Shown: one piece after another, positions 50,558 through 58,831 of the stretch
Position numbering within the stretch: the stretch's first letter is position 1
How the letters are laid out: each line of letters begins with the position of its first letter
The notes under the pieces: model-generated
Told to the model about the DNA's origin: nothing
The model's input: the letters and a program-made list of their open reading frames with translations, nothing else
Database searches by the model: none
DNA from: Microlunatus sagamiharensis
GTDB taxonomy: Bacteria > Actinomycetota > Actinomycetes > Propionibacteriales > Propionibacteriaceae
NCBI RefSeq assembly: GCF_900105785.1
Contig: NZ_LT629799.1
Coordinates: 3,844,001-3,908,000 of the forward strand
Direction: 5' to 3'
Length of the DNA stretch: 64,000 bases
Translations under genes and position numbers: made by a program

Positions 50558-50725
50558 GCGACGCACGGCGCCCGGCTGCAACTGCGCCGCCGGGCCGGGT
50601 CGAACCCCCGGGTGCGAGCGGGACTGACGCCGCACCGATGATCTCCGAGGAGATCGTCAGCGAGCCGTCACTCCCGACGAGACGACCAGGCCGAGACCGC
50701 CGGCCGTACGACCACGAGGAGCCCC

Positions 50726-52264
50726 ATGCCCGACGACGCCCCCGACCTCACCGCGGGAGTCTCCCTCTCCGACTTCACGAGCGACGGCCTGCTGGCCGGC
50801 AAGGTCGGCGACGCCGACGTGCTGCTGGCCACCTGGACCGACGGGCTCGGGATCCCGCAGGTCAGCGCCCTCGACGCCGCCTGCACCCACCGCGGCGCCC
50901 CGCTGGCCAACGGCCGACGGGTCGGCGACAGCGTCGTCTGCCCCTTCCACCACGCGTGCTTCGACCTGCGCACGGGCGAGGCGACGCACGCCCCGGCCAT
51001 CGAGCCGCTCAAGAAGTGGGCCGTCACGGTCGACGGCGACCGGGTCACCGTGGCCGCCGAGCCGGCCCCCGAGCCGGGGACCCCGCTGCGCGTCGACGAC
51101 GACCGCGGCGTCTCCCGCGTCGTGGTCGTCGGGGGCGGGGCCGCGGGGTTCGCCGCGGTCGAGCGGCTGCGGCGCATCGGCTACGCCGGCGCGATCACCG
51201 TCGTCTCCGCCGAGCCCGGCCTGCCGCTCGACCGCACCGAGCTGAGCAAGAACTACCTCTCGGGCGGCAAGCAGGCCGAGGACCTCCTGATGGAGCCGGA
51301 GTCCTGGTACGCCGAGCACGACGTCCAGACCCGCCTGGGCACGAGCGTCGCGTCCCTCGACGTGGCCGAGCGGGTCGTCGCGCTGGCCGACGGCGAGGAG
51401 CTGCCGTACGACGCCCTCGTGCTGGCGACCGGCTCCGCGCCGGTGCGACCGAACCTGCCGGGCTTCGACCGCGACGACGTCTTCGTCCTGCGCGACAAGG
51501 GGGACGCCGACGCGCTCCTCGCGGCCGCCCAGGCCGCGGAGGGGGACGTCCGCGTGGTCGTGGTCGGCAACGGCTTCATCGGGCTCGAGGTGGCCCAGTC
51601 GCTGCGGCAGCGCGAGGTCGACGTCACCGTCGTCGCCCCGGGTGCGGTGCCGATGCGCAACCAGCTCGGCGAGGACCTCGGGCGGGTGCTGCGCGACCTC
51701 CACGAGGAGAACGGGACGCGGTTCGTCGAGGGCCGCGCCACCGGCTGGGACGGCTCGGCGCTGCAGCTCGAGGAGGGCGACCCGGTGCCGGGCGACCTGC
51801 TGGTCGTCGGCGTGGGCGTCGAGCCGCGTACGGGGCTGGCCGAGGCCGCCGGGCTGGAGGTCGACGACGGCGTCCTGGTCGACGCGACCTTCGAGACGGC
51901 CGTGCGCGGGGTCTTCGCGGTCGGCGACATCGCCCGCTTCCCCGACCCGGTGACCGGGAAGCCCACGCGGGTGGAGCACTGGGCCCACGCGCAGCGCTCG
52001 GGCGCCCTGGCGGCGATGAACCTGCTCGGGGCCCAGGAGCCGTTGAGCGAGCCGTCCTTCTACTGGACGATGCACTACGGGAAAAGCTTCCGGCTCAGCG
52101 GCCACGCAGAGTCGCTCGAGGACGCCCGGGCGGACGGCTCGGCGGCCGAGAAGAGCCTGCTCGTCACCTTCCGTGAGGACGGGCAGGTCGTGGCCGCCGC
52201 GGGGATCGGGCGCGACGCCGACCTGCTGCGTGTCGAGGACGAGGAGCTCCGCCAGGCCGTCTGA
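50726..52264 (+). CDS. Rieske-FAD-dependent oxidoreductase (AIFM3-like)
   Basis: A 512-aa fusion. The N-terminal Rieske [2Fe-2S] domain has C53-x-H55 (CTHRG) and C72-x2-H75 (CPFHHAC). The rest is a pyridine-nucleotide-disulfide oxidoreductase-type flavoprotein: FAD loop VVVGGGAAGFAAVERL, LDRTELSKNYLSG, NAD loop VVVGNGFIGLEVAQSL, and GVFAVGDIARFPDP. It transfers electrons from NAD(P)H to an unknown acceptor, perhaps a ferredoxin or oxygenase. Single gene, 168 bp after the phosphatase. Confidence 0.93.
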   Translation: MPDDAPDLTAGVSLSDFTSDGLLAGKVGDADVLLATWTDGLGIPQVSALDAACTHRGAPLANGRRVGDSVVCPFHHACFDLRTGEATHAPAIEPLKKWAVTVDGDRVTVAAEPAPEPGTPLRVDDDRGVSRVVVVGGGAAGFAAVERLRRIGYAGAITVVSAEPGLPLDRTELSKNYLSGGKQAEDLLMEPESWYAEHDVQTRLGTSVASLDVAERVVALADGEELPYDALVLATGSAPVRPNLPGFDRDDVFVLRDKGDADALLAAAQAAEGDVRVVVVGNGFIGLEVAQSLRQREVDVTVVAPGAVPMRNQLGEDLGRVLRDLHEENGTRFVEGRATGWDGSALQLEEGDPVPGDLLVVGVGVEPRTGLAEAAGLEVDDGVLVDATFETAVRGVFAVGDIARFPDPVTGKPTRVEHWAHAQRSGALAAMNLLGAQEPLSEPSFYWTMHYGKSFRLSGHAESLEDARADGSAAEKSLLVTFREDGQVVAAAGIGRDADLLRVEDEELRQAV

Positions 52265-52306
52265 CCCGTCCAGGGGTGCGGGCCCGGTCGTCCCCGGACG
52301 ACCGGG

Positions 52307-52588
52307 TCAGACCTCGGGGTCGAGCAGGTACTGGCGCATGGCCTCGTCGGCCCACACCGGGCACCAGCCGTCGCTGGTGGTGCTCAGCCGGCGGGTCGGG
52401 CGGAGCAGACCGAGGAGGCGGAGCGGTCCCTCGGGCTCCAGGGGCGGGACGAGGTGGCCGTGCAGCGAGCCGTCCTTGGCCCAGTGCAGGAGGTCCTCCT
52501 CCCACGGCCGTGCCTGCAGCCGGCGACGCTCCCTCAGCGCCCTGCGCAACGGCCTCGGCAGCCGCCGCTCGCTCCACCACTCCCTCAT
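52307..52588 (-). CDS. Hypothetical protein, 93 aa
   Basis: A short Arg/Leu/Trp-rich protein with two tryptophan-containing ends (MREWWSERRLPRPLRR and SDGWCPVWADEAMRQYLL). No signal peptide, no known domain. The ATG at 52588 and coding-like third-position GC support it; the long rightward frame that also crosses this region is poorer. It is convergent with the Rieske-FAD gene. Confidence 0.5.
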   Translation of the reverse strand: MREWWSERRLPRPLRRALRERRRLQARPWEEDLLHWAKDGSLHGHLVPPLEPEGPLRLLGLLRPTRRLSTTSDGWCPVWADEAMRQYLLDPEV

Positions 52589-52660
52589 GCCGCCTACATC
52601 GCTGCGGCAGCAGGAGTGTTGCGGTCCGGAGCCAAAGATCAGCAGAGTCTCACCTCAAGA

Positions 52661-53710
52661 TCAGCCTCGGGTGGGCCCCATGATCACCGCGTCCGGGGTG
52701 GCGATCGTCAGCCGCAGCTCGACGGGGACCTCGTCGCCGACCGCGGGTGGCGTGGCCCCGGCCGGGAGGAAGACCTGGCTCGACTGCATGTGCGGCGGCT
52801 CGAGGAACCAGCGCTTCCTGCCGTCCAGGGTGAAGGGGCTGAGCGCCCGCCCCGCAGCCCCCAGCGAGCCGGTGGCCAGCGCCGTCGCCCGCTGGCGCCA
52901 GGTCGAGGCCGAGGTCGGTGCCTCCAGCCCGACGCCGTGGGAGGTGCCGCCGGCGACCACGACGACCCAGCCGGCCCCGGGCACGACCCGGCCGCGGTAG
53001 CCGGCGCGTTCGCCCTTGCGCACGGGGTGGACGTCGAGGACGGTCGCGGTCACCGCGCGACCCTTCGCGTCACCGAGCCAGAGCCGGGTCCCGACGCGCG
53101 CGCGCACCGGCACCCCGAGCTCCTCGCCGAGCCGGCGGACGTGGTCGGCGGGCAGGTGGGAGAGCCAGAGCGTCCCCGGCCGGGCCCCGACGGCGGCGCG
53201 GGCCAGCCGGCCGGCCTCCTCGTCGCGGCTCTCCTGCCGCAGCGGGAGGTGGATGCTCCAGCCCTCGAACGTGACGTCGTCGAGGAGCGCGGCCGCCTGC
53301 CCCAGCTCCTCGGGCAGCAGCCCGTGGCGGCGCATGGACGTCTGCACCTCGACCAGCACCCGCGGGCGGTGGCCCTGCGCGGCGAGGCCGCGGAGGTCGT
53401 CCAGCCGGGAGACCGTGGTGAGGACGTGCGGGTCCTTCGTGAGCGTGCGGGCCAGGTTGTCGGCGGGCTCGTACGGCTGCAGGACCACGACGTCCCCGCT
53501 GAAGGGGCCGGAGACGACACCGACCTCGGAGGCCATGCCGACGGCGATCGTGTCGACCCCGATCCGGCGCGACTCGGCCGCGAGCCGGACGAGCCCGAAG
53601 CCGTACCCGTGGCCCTTGACCACCGGGACGAGCGCCGGGGTGTCGGCGAGGACCGTGGCCAGGTGCTCCTGCCACCGCGCCTCGTCGAGGTGGATGGTCA
53701 CGCCGGTCAT
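52661..53710 (-). CDS. Alanine-racemase-like PLP enzyme, divergent
   Basis: A 349-aa protein with the alanine racemase N-terminal TIM-barrel fold. The PLP lysine is K32 in PVVKGHGYGFG, where the canonical motif is VVKANAYGHG. The C-terminal beta domain is present, but the region around the second catalytic base reads GERAGYRGR rather than the usual G..VSYG. It could racemise or otherwise transform an amino acid other than alanine. It directly follows a FemX-like gene (TGATG junction), a pairing seen in Actinobacteria, suggesting a role in peptidoglycan bridge synthesis. Confidence 0.75.
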   Translation of the reverse strand: MTGVTIHLDEARWQEHLATVLADTPALVPVVKGHGYGFGLVRLAAESRRIGVDTIAVGMASEVGVVSGPFSGDVVVLQPYEPADNLARTLTKDPHVLTTVSRLDDLRGLAAQGHRPRVLVEVQTSMRRHGLLPEELGQAAALLDDVTFEGWSIHLPLRQESRDEEAGRLARAAVGARPGTLWLSHLPADHVRRLGEELGVPVRARVGTRLWLGDAKGRAVTATVLDVHPVRKGERAGYRGRVVPGAGWVVVVAGGTSHGVGLEAPTSASTWRQRATALATGSLGAAGRALSPFTLDGRKRWFLEPPHMQSSQVFLPAGATPPAVGDEVPVELRLTIATPDAVIMGPTRG

Positions 53711-54834
53711 CAGCGCCGCCTCATGTAGACGTCGAAGGCCCGGTAGAGCAGCGGGTTGAGCGGGAGGTCCCACTCGCCGAGCAGCTCGACGGCCTGCCCG
53801 CCCGTGCCGACCTTGAACTGGATCAGCCCCAGGTGCGGGTCGTCGGCCTCGAGGCCCTCGGTGATGCCGCGGAGGTCGTAGACGCTCGCGCCGGCCTCGA
53901 GCGCGTCTCGCACCATCCGCCACTGGACCGCGTTGCTGCCGCGGACGTCGCGCTTGGCCGTGCTGCTCGCCCCGTAGGAGTACCAGGCGTGCTGCCCGAC
54001 CCGCACCCACGTCGTCGCCGCGACGAGGTCGCCCTCGTGGTGGGCGAGGTAGAGCCGGATGCGGTCGTCGTCCTCGGCGCGCAGCGCGTCCCACATGGTC
54101 TCGAAGTACGCCAGCGGCCGCGGCGTGAACCGGTCGCGCTCGGCTGTCTCGACGTAGAGCGGGTGGAAGGCGGCCAGGTCGCCGCGGCCGCCCTCGGTGA
54201 CGACCACGCCGGCCTTGTCGGCCTTCTTGATGTTGCGCCGCCACAGCTGGTTCATGCCGGCCAGCAGCGACTCGGGCGTCTCGCCGTCGAGCGGCAGCTG
54301 GAACACGAAGCGCGGCTGCCCGGCCGCGAAGCCCTCGTCCTCGCTCGGCGGGTGCCAGCCGAGGTCGCGGAGCGCCTGGCGCAGGGCGCTCGCCCGGTGC
54401 TGCACCTCGTCGGGCACGGCCTCGCTCAGCCGCGTGATCCGCTCGTCGGCGATGGCCCGCTTGACCGTGTCGGCGCCCCAGCGGCGCGAGACCACGGGCG
54501 GGCCGATGCGGATGCCGAAGGCGCCTGCCTTCTTGAGGTGGCCGGCGAGCGGAACCAGCCACGAGTGGACGTTGCCGCCCAGCCAGTCGATGTTCGGGCC
54601 CTCGGGGAGGTAGGCCAGGTACTTCTTCAGCCGCGGCAGCTGGCGGTAGAGCACGAGCCCCGCGCCGACCGGCGGGCCCTCGGGGTCGAGGTCGTCGAAC
54701 CAGCCGACCGACTCGGCCTTCCACTCGCTCTTGACCTCACCCCAGGCCGGCGTCTGCAGGAAGGAGACCGAGGGCTGCGCGGCGTTGAACCGCCGGTGCT
54801 CCTCCGCCGTGATGGTCCGTACCTCCAGTGCCAC
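53710..54834 (-). CDS. FemX-like lipid II aminoacyltransferase
   Basis: A 374-aa protein with two GNAT-like domains of the FemABX family. FLQTPAWGEVKSEWKAESVG and RRNIKKADKAGVVV (the helical arm region) and VYDLRGITEG with HLGLIQFKVGTGG at the C-terminus are family hallmarks. FemX-type enzymes use aminoacyl-tRNA, often Gly-tRNA, to attach the first bridge residue to lipid II. In Propionibacteriales, peptidoglycan is LL-Dap cross-linked through glycine, so a glycyl transfer is plausible. A TAACCT box 6 nt upstream supports the GTG at 54834. Confidence 0.88.
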   Translation of the reverse strand: MALEVRTITAEEHRRFNAAQPSVSFLQTPAWGEVKSEWKAESVGWFDDLDPEGPPVGAGLVLYRQLPRLKKYLAYLPEGPNIDWLGGNVHSWLVPLAGHLKKAGAFGIRIGPPVVSRRWGADTVKRAIADERITRLSEAVPDEVQHRASALRQALRDLGWHPPSEDEGFAAGQPRFVFQLPLDGETPESLLAGMNQLWRRNIKKADKAGVVVTEGGRGDLAAFHPLYVETAERDRFTPRPLAYFETMWDALRAEDDDRIRLYLAHHEGDLVAATTWVRVGQHAWYSYGASSTAKRDVRGSNAVQWRMVRDALEAGASVYDLRGITEGLEADDPHLGLIQFKVGTGGQAVELLGEWDLPLNPLLYRAFDVYMRRR

Positions 54835-54840
54835 CCTGCG

Positions 54841-54846
54841 AGGTTA
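54841..54846 (-). promoter_or_regulatory. -10 box (TAACCT) of the FemX/racemase pair
   Basis: On the minus strand TAACCT ends 6 nt before the GTG at 54834, giving a leaderless transcript. Confidence 0.45.
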
Positions 54847-55117
54847 GTGGTTCGTCGCCTCTGTCCAGCCACGCAGCACCGGTCACCTCGGGTGCCGGTC
54901 GGGCCGCGGACCACGCCGCCGCGCAACCATCCGCACGGGCGCGTGGTTTCCTGCTCGGGCTGTACGCGGTCGCGCCCGTGCTCCCGCCAGACCCATCCAC
55001 GTTCGGCGGCGTGGTCCGCAGCCCGACCTTCGAGCTGACGGTCCTGCGCGGCAGGGGGTTGCGACGGCCCCTTTAAGGTGAGCGCACGGCTTCGGGTGAG
55101 TGACGTACGGAGGTTCG

Positions 55118-55669
55118 ATGGGCACGCAGCTGGCGGGAGTGACGGACGCGCAGCTCCGCGAGGGGTTGATCGCCTGCCTGCACGTGCGGCGCTGGGCCGA
55201 CGACGTCGTGGCGGCGGGGCCGTACGGCTCGGTCGACGCGCTCGTGGAGGCCGCGCGGGAGGCGGCGACGCCGCTGAGCGCGGCCGAGGTCGACGAGGCG
55301 ATGGCGCAGCACCCGCGGATCGGGGAGCGGCCGACCGGCACAGGCCAGTCGGCGTCGTTCTCGCGGGCGGAGCAGGCGTCGAGCGCGTCCGGCGACGAGG
55401 AGCTCGCCGCCCGGCTGGCGGCCGGCAACGCGGCGTACGAGGCGCGCTTCGGCCGGGTGTTCCTGATCCGGGCGGCGGGGCGGAGCCGCGAGGAGATCCT
55501 CGGCGAGCTCGAGCGTCGGCTGGGGCTGGACCCGGAGGAGGAGATCGGCATCGTGGGCCGCGAGCTGCGCGACATCGCGCTGCTGCGGATCCCGCAGGTC
55601 TTCACCTACCTGGATGCCGTGGCGCTGGACCACTCGGCGGGACTCGACGACGCGGACGCGGCGCGCTAG
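55118..55669 (+). CDS. uraD: OHCU decarboxylase (ureide pathway)
   Basis: A 183-aa helical enzyme that decarboxylates 2-oxo-4-hydroxy-4-carboxy-5-ureidoimidazoline to (S)-allantoin, the last step of urate oxidation. HPRIGERP (catalytic His), SASFSRAEQA, and YEARFGRVFLIRAAGRS with the ELRDIALLR end are the family core. GGAGG 5 nt upstream supports the ATG at 55118. No urate oxidase, HIU hydrolase or allantoinase gene is next to it, although they are usually clustered or fused. Followed by a hairpin. Confidence 0.88.
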   Translation: MGTQLAGVTDAQLREGLIACLHVRRWADDVVAAGPYGSVDALVEAAREAATPLSAAEVDEAMAQHPRIGERPTGTGQSASFSRAEQASSASGDEELAARLAAGNAAYEARFGRVFLIRAAGRSREEILGELERRLGLDPEEEIGIVGRELRDIALLRIPQVFTYLDAVALDHSAGLDDADAAR

Positions 55670-55706
55670 GAGGTCGACCCGACCGAGGGCTTGGGGGGCA
55701 CACCGG

Positions 55707-55730
55707 CAGGCGCGACCGAGGTCGCGCCTG
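55707..55730 (+). terminator. Hairpin after uraD
   Basis: Perfect 11-bp stem CAGGCGCGACC/GGTCGCGCCTG with a 2-nt loop, 38 bp after the stop; no T-run. Confidence 0.55.
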
Positions 55731-55773
55731 ATCACGGGGATCGCCGGGCCCCCGAGTCCAACCCGACGACGTC

Positions 55774-55877
55774 CCATCGGATGACCCGGGATAGGGGATG
55801 CGCAGGGGATGGGCCTACCCGCGCGGGGAACACGACGCAGGCCGGACGCATCGCGACCTATCCCGGGCGTCCGATGG
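55774..55877. other. Long structured inverted repeat, possible ncRNA
   Basis: Arms 55774-55795 and 55857-55877 pair over 8 bp (CCATCGGA) and 11 bp (CCCGGGATAGG) with a small internal bulge; GATGCG/CGCATC just inside extends it. The 60-nt apical region is G-rich. Just outside, a further short palindrome GGAGTGAACTCC follows (55876-55887). Orientation is unknown. Confidence 0.5.
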
Positions 55878-56206
55878 AGTGAACTCCCGCTGACAAACGT
55901 AGCCCACTCCAGGCGGGTTTGTGGGCCGTAACCGGAGAAGTTCTGCCTGCGGACGCGTGCGCTACCTCACCCCGCTGTCGGGGCGTGTCCTGCGGACCCG
56001 TGAGGCGGTCCGGATGTCCACGTTGTCATGTCGCGATGGGGTCTCGTCGGGCGGGGTCGGAGGTGCCGGTCCTCCGGCCCCAGAGGCGCTCCGGGCGCCG
56101 GTGCGGGAGCCGTGGAGCACGCCGCAAGCACCAGCACGGGCGCGAGGTGGCGGTCGCGGGGCGGCACGCGGCCAGCGTCGGCCGCGCAGGTAGCGCGGGG
56201 CGGTGC

Positions 56207-56237
56207 CGAGGGGTGGCGATGGGTCCGCCACCCCTCG
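56207..56237 (-). terminator. Hairpin terminator of the FAD oxidase gene
   Basis: Perfect 12-bp stem CGAGGGGTGGCG/CGCCACCCCTCG with a 7-nt loop, 7 bp downstream of the leftward stop codon. No T-run. Confidence 0.7.
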
Positions 56238-56244
56238 TTCACGC

Positions 56245-57918
56245 TCAGCTGCGGGTGATCTTGCCCGGGTTGAGGTGGCGCCCGGCGTCGACGGTGTCGA
56301 TGACGCCCTGGACCATCACGACGCCCTGCTCGGAGATGTCGTCGGCCAGCCAGCGGCTGTGCTCGGTGCCCACCGCGTGGTGGTGCGAGAGCGTGCCGCC
56401 CTGGTCGATGAACGTCTGCTGCAGCGCCTCCTTGACCCGGTCGTACTGCGCGATCGGGTCGACGCCGTCGTGGTTGAAGGCGAAGGTGAAGTACAGGCAG
56501 GCGCCGGAGTGCTCGGAGTGCGACAGGTGGCACATCACCCACCCCGTCACACCCAGGTCGGCGTAGACCTTGCGAACGTTCTCCATCACCGCGTTGTAGA
56601 GCGGCAGCAGCCGGGACCACGGCGCCGCGGTCTCGGACACGTCCGCCGCCCCGCCGCGGTCCAGCAGGAAGTCCCGGATGTACGGGGTGTCGAACTTCTT
56701 CTGGTCGTAGAGCACGGCCGGGCCCTTGCCCAGGCCGATGCCGCCGTGCGCCTTGACGATCGAGCCGACGATCGCCTTCTCGTGCGCGACGTGCGCGCGG
56801 CCGCCCTCGAAGCCGATGAAGCTCAGGCAGGCCTGGTCGAGGTCCCACCCGCGGCGCTCGAGCAGCTTGAACAGCCCGTTGCCGACGGCGGAGGAGACCG
56901 AGAAGCCCTTCGACTCCTTGCGGGTCGAGAGCGAGAACTGCGTCTCGAAGGAGTCGCTCACCCGCGTCACCGAGGGGTGCGCGTCGGAGGTCGAGATCTC
57001 CTGCATCGCGGCCAGGCCGGCCTCCCAGCTCGGGAAGAGGTAGGCCGTGATCAGGCGGTTCTCGGGGATCCGGTGCACCTGGACGGTGACCTCGGTGATC
57101 ACGCCGAGGCGGCCCTCGGAGCCGAGGACCATCTCGCGGGTGTTCGGGCCGGTGGAGGTGCTGGGCAGCGGGCGGACGACGAGCGTCCCGCCCGGCTGCA
57201 CGACGCGCATGCCGCGGCTGATCTTGGCGATGTCGCCGTACTTGTCCGACTGCATGCCCGAGGAGCGGGTCGCGACCCAGCCGCCGAGCGTGGAGTGGGT
57301 GAAGCTGTCGGGGTAGTGGCCCATGGTCCAGCCGCGCCGCCCGAGCTGCTCCTCGAGGTCCGGGCCGAGGATGCCGGCCTGCACGCGGGCGAGGCCGGAG
57401 TCCTCGTCGAGGTCGAGGACCTGGTTCATCCGGCCGAGGTCGAGCGAGACGACCGTACGGGTCTCGTCGGGCTCGGGGTGGAGGCTGCCGGCGATGTTGC
57501 TGCCGCCGCCGAAGGGGATCAGCACCAGGTCGGCGTCGAGCGCGAGCTCGAGCAGCGCGCGGACGTCGTCCTCGCTGCCGGGGTAGACGACGGCGTCGGG
57601 CACGCGCGGCAGGTCGGCCGCGCGCAGTCGGAGCAGGTCGCGCAGGCTCTTGCCGTAGGTGTGGACGATCCGCTCGTGGTCGTCGTAGGCGACGTTCGTC
57701 GCGCCGACCGCGTCGGTCAGGCGGCCGCGGACGTCGTCGCTCACCTGCGGGGCGGGGACGCCGAGCTGCTCGATGGACATCGGCTGCGCCGGCGGGCTCG
57801 TGACGTCGATCCCCACGGCCCGGCTGACGAAGGCGGGGAACGCCGGCTTGTCCTCCCAGTGGAAGGACACTCCCTCCACGCCCCAGCCCCACCACTTCAT
57901 GTGCTTGACCGCCGGCAT
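56245..57918 (-). CDS. FAD-binding oxidase, alkyl-DHAP-synthase-like
   Basis: A 557-aa flavoprotein of the vanillyl-alcohol-oxidase superfamily. MKWWGWGVEG at the start and LIPFGGGSNIAGSL, HYPDSFTHSTLGGWVATRSSG (FAD site) and LSFIGFEGG are characteristic of the alkyldihydroxyacetonephosphate synthase branch; the C-terminus has SHHHAVG with the substrate-binding His cluster and LNPGKI. Bacterial members make or break ether lipids or oxidise 2-hydroxy acids. An acyltransferase (PlsC-like) gene lies 117 bp upstream in the same direction, supporting a lipid role. ATG 57918 has GAGGAGG 8 nt upstream. Confidence 0.88.
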   Translation of the reverse strand: MPAVKHMKWWGWGVEGVSFHWEDKPAFPAFVSRAVGIDVTSPPAQPMSIEQLGVPAPQVSDDVRGRLTDAVGATNVAYDDHERIVHTYGKSLRDLLRLRAADLPRVPDAVVYPGSEDDVRALLELALDADLVLIPFGGGSNIAGSLHPEPDETRTVVSLDLGRMNQVLDLDEDSGLARVQAGILGPDLEEQLGRRGWTMGHYPDSFTHSTLGGWVATRSSGMQSDKYGDIAKISRGMRVVQPGGTLVVRPLPSTSTGPNTREMVLGSEGRLGVITEVTVQVHRIPENRLITAYLFPSWEAGLAAMQEISTSDAHPSVTRVSDSFETQFSLSTRKESKGFSVSSAVGNGLFKLLERRGWDLDQACLSFIGFEGGRAHVAHEKAIVGSIVKAHGGIGLGKGPAVLYDQKKFDTPYIRDFLLDRGGAADVSETAAPWSRLLPLYNAVMENVRKVYADLGVTGWVMCHLSHSEHSGACLYFTFAFNHDGVDPIAQYDRVKEALQQTFIDQGGTLSHHHAVGTEHSRWLADDISEQGVVMVQGVIDTVDAGRHLNPGKITRS

Positions 57919-58035
57919 GCTGCCTGCCTCCTCGCTGACGCTTCGACCCTGGAGGGTCCGACCGAGCCTAACGGCTGGACGAAGGGGTCACGCGGCCCGA
58001 GCGCGAAGGAGCGCGGCCGCCGTGGGTGGTGCGGC

Positions 58036-58746
58036 TCAGCCGCGCGGGAGCTCGCGCACGCCGTGGCGCTCGCGGTAGTCCTGGGCCTCGTCGTAGAGCC
58101 CGCGGACCTCCTTGGCGATCCGCTCGTTGAACCCCGCGACGGACTCGCCGTCCTCGGGACGCATCGGCTCGCCGAAGTTCACGTAGACCGGGGGCTTGCC
58201 CTTGCCGGGCCAGCTGCGTCCGGTCGGCATCGCCGCCGACGCGCCGAGCAGCGCGATCGGCAGGCAGGGCACGTCCCGGCTGATGCACAGGGCAGCGGCT
58301 CCGGGCTTGAAGTTGCCCATCTCGCCGGTGCGCGACCGGGTGCCCTCGGGGAAGAGGAGCAGCGGGACGCCGTCGTCGAGCAGGCTCGTCGCGAGGCCGC
58401 GGCGCCCGCGGAGCCCGGACCGGTCGACGGGGAAGGCGTTGAAGAACAGCGCGGTCAGGCCCTTGCGCCACCAGACGTCGAAGAAGTAGTCGGCCGCGGC
58501 GCCCGCCGCGACGTAGCGTCCGAGCTTGCCCGGCAGCGCGCCGATGATCAGCGGGGCGTCGAGGTGGCTCGAGTGGTTGGAGACCGCGACGTACGGCCCG
58601 CGCATCGCCTCGAGGCGGTCCGCGTTGAGCACGGTGACGTCGGCCTTGCGCCAGATGAACGGCTTGAGGATCCCGCGCTGCGCCACGAACCGAGCACCGG
58701 CCATGACCGGGGAGGTGTAGCGGCTGCGGCTCGACACGTCGGTCAC
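58036..58746 (-). CDS. 1-acyl-glycerol-3-phosphate acyltransferase (PlsC family)
   Basis: A 236-aa membrane-associated acyltransferase with the catalytic NHSSHLD (H-x4-D) and the phosphate-binding FPEGTRS block; PIALLGASAAMP is the third family block. It acylates lysophosphatidic acid or a related lipid. The GTG at 58746 gives the longest form; MAGARF at residue 15 is an alternative. The neighbouring alkyl-DHAP-synthase-like gene suggests that both act on glycerolipids. Confidence 0.88.
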   Translation of the reverse strand: MTDVSSRSRYTSPVMAGARFVAQRGILKPFIWRKADVTVLNADRLEAMRGPYVAVSNHSSHLDAPLIIGALPGKLGRYVAAGAAADYFFDVWWRKGLTALFFNAFPVDRSGLRGRRGLATSLLDDGVPLLLFPEGTRSRTGEMGNFKPGAAALCISRDVPCLPIALLGASAAMPTGRSWPGKGKPPVYVNFGEPMRPEDGESVAGFNERIAKEVRGLYDEAQDYRERHGVRELPRG

Positions 58747-58831
58747 CTTATCGTCAGTTGGGCGTTCACGCCCTGTTCACACCGGGCGACACGGAGGGGT
58801 TCGTGGCGGCGGGCGCTCCGGATGGCCGCGG

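Larger units (their letters stand above)
55670..56244. other. Intergenic region with several hairpins and no gene
   Basis: 575 bp between the convergent uraD and FAD oxidase genes. It contains a terminator-like hairpin after uraD, a long imperfect inverted repeat (55774-55877) and a strong terminator hairpin for the leftward gene. Frames across it do not look coding. Confidence 0.65.

Noticed and set aside
55813-55832. CCTACCCGCGCGGGGAACAC resembles half of a type I-E CRISPR repeat
   Set aside because: Only one copy; no spacer-repeat periodicity and no cas gene in the window.
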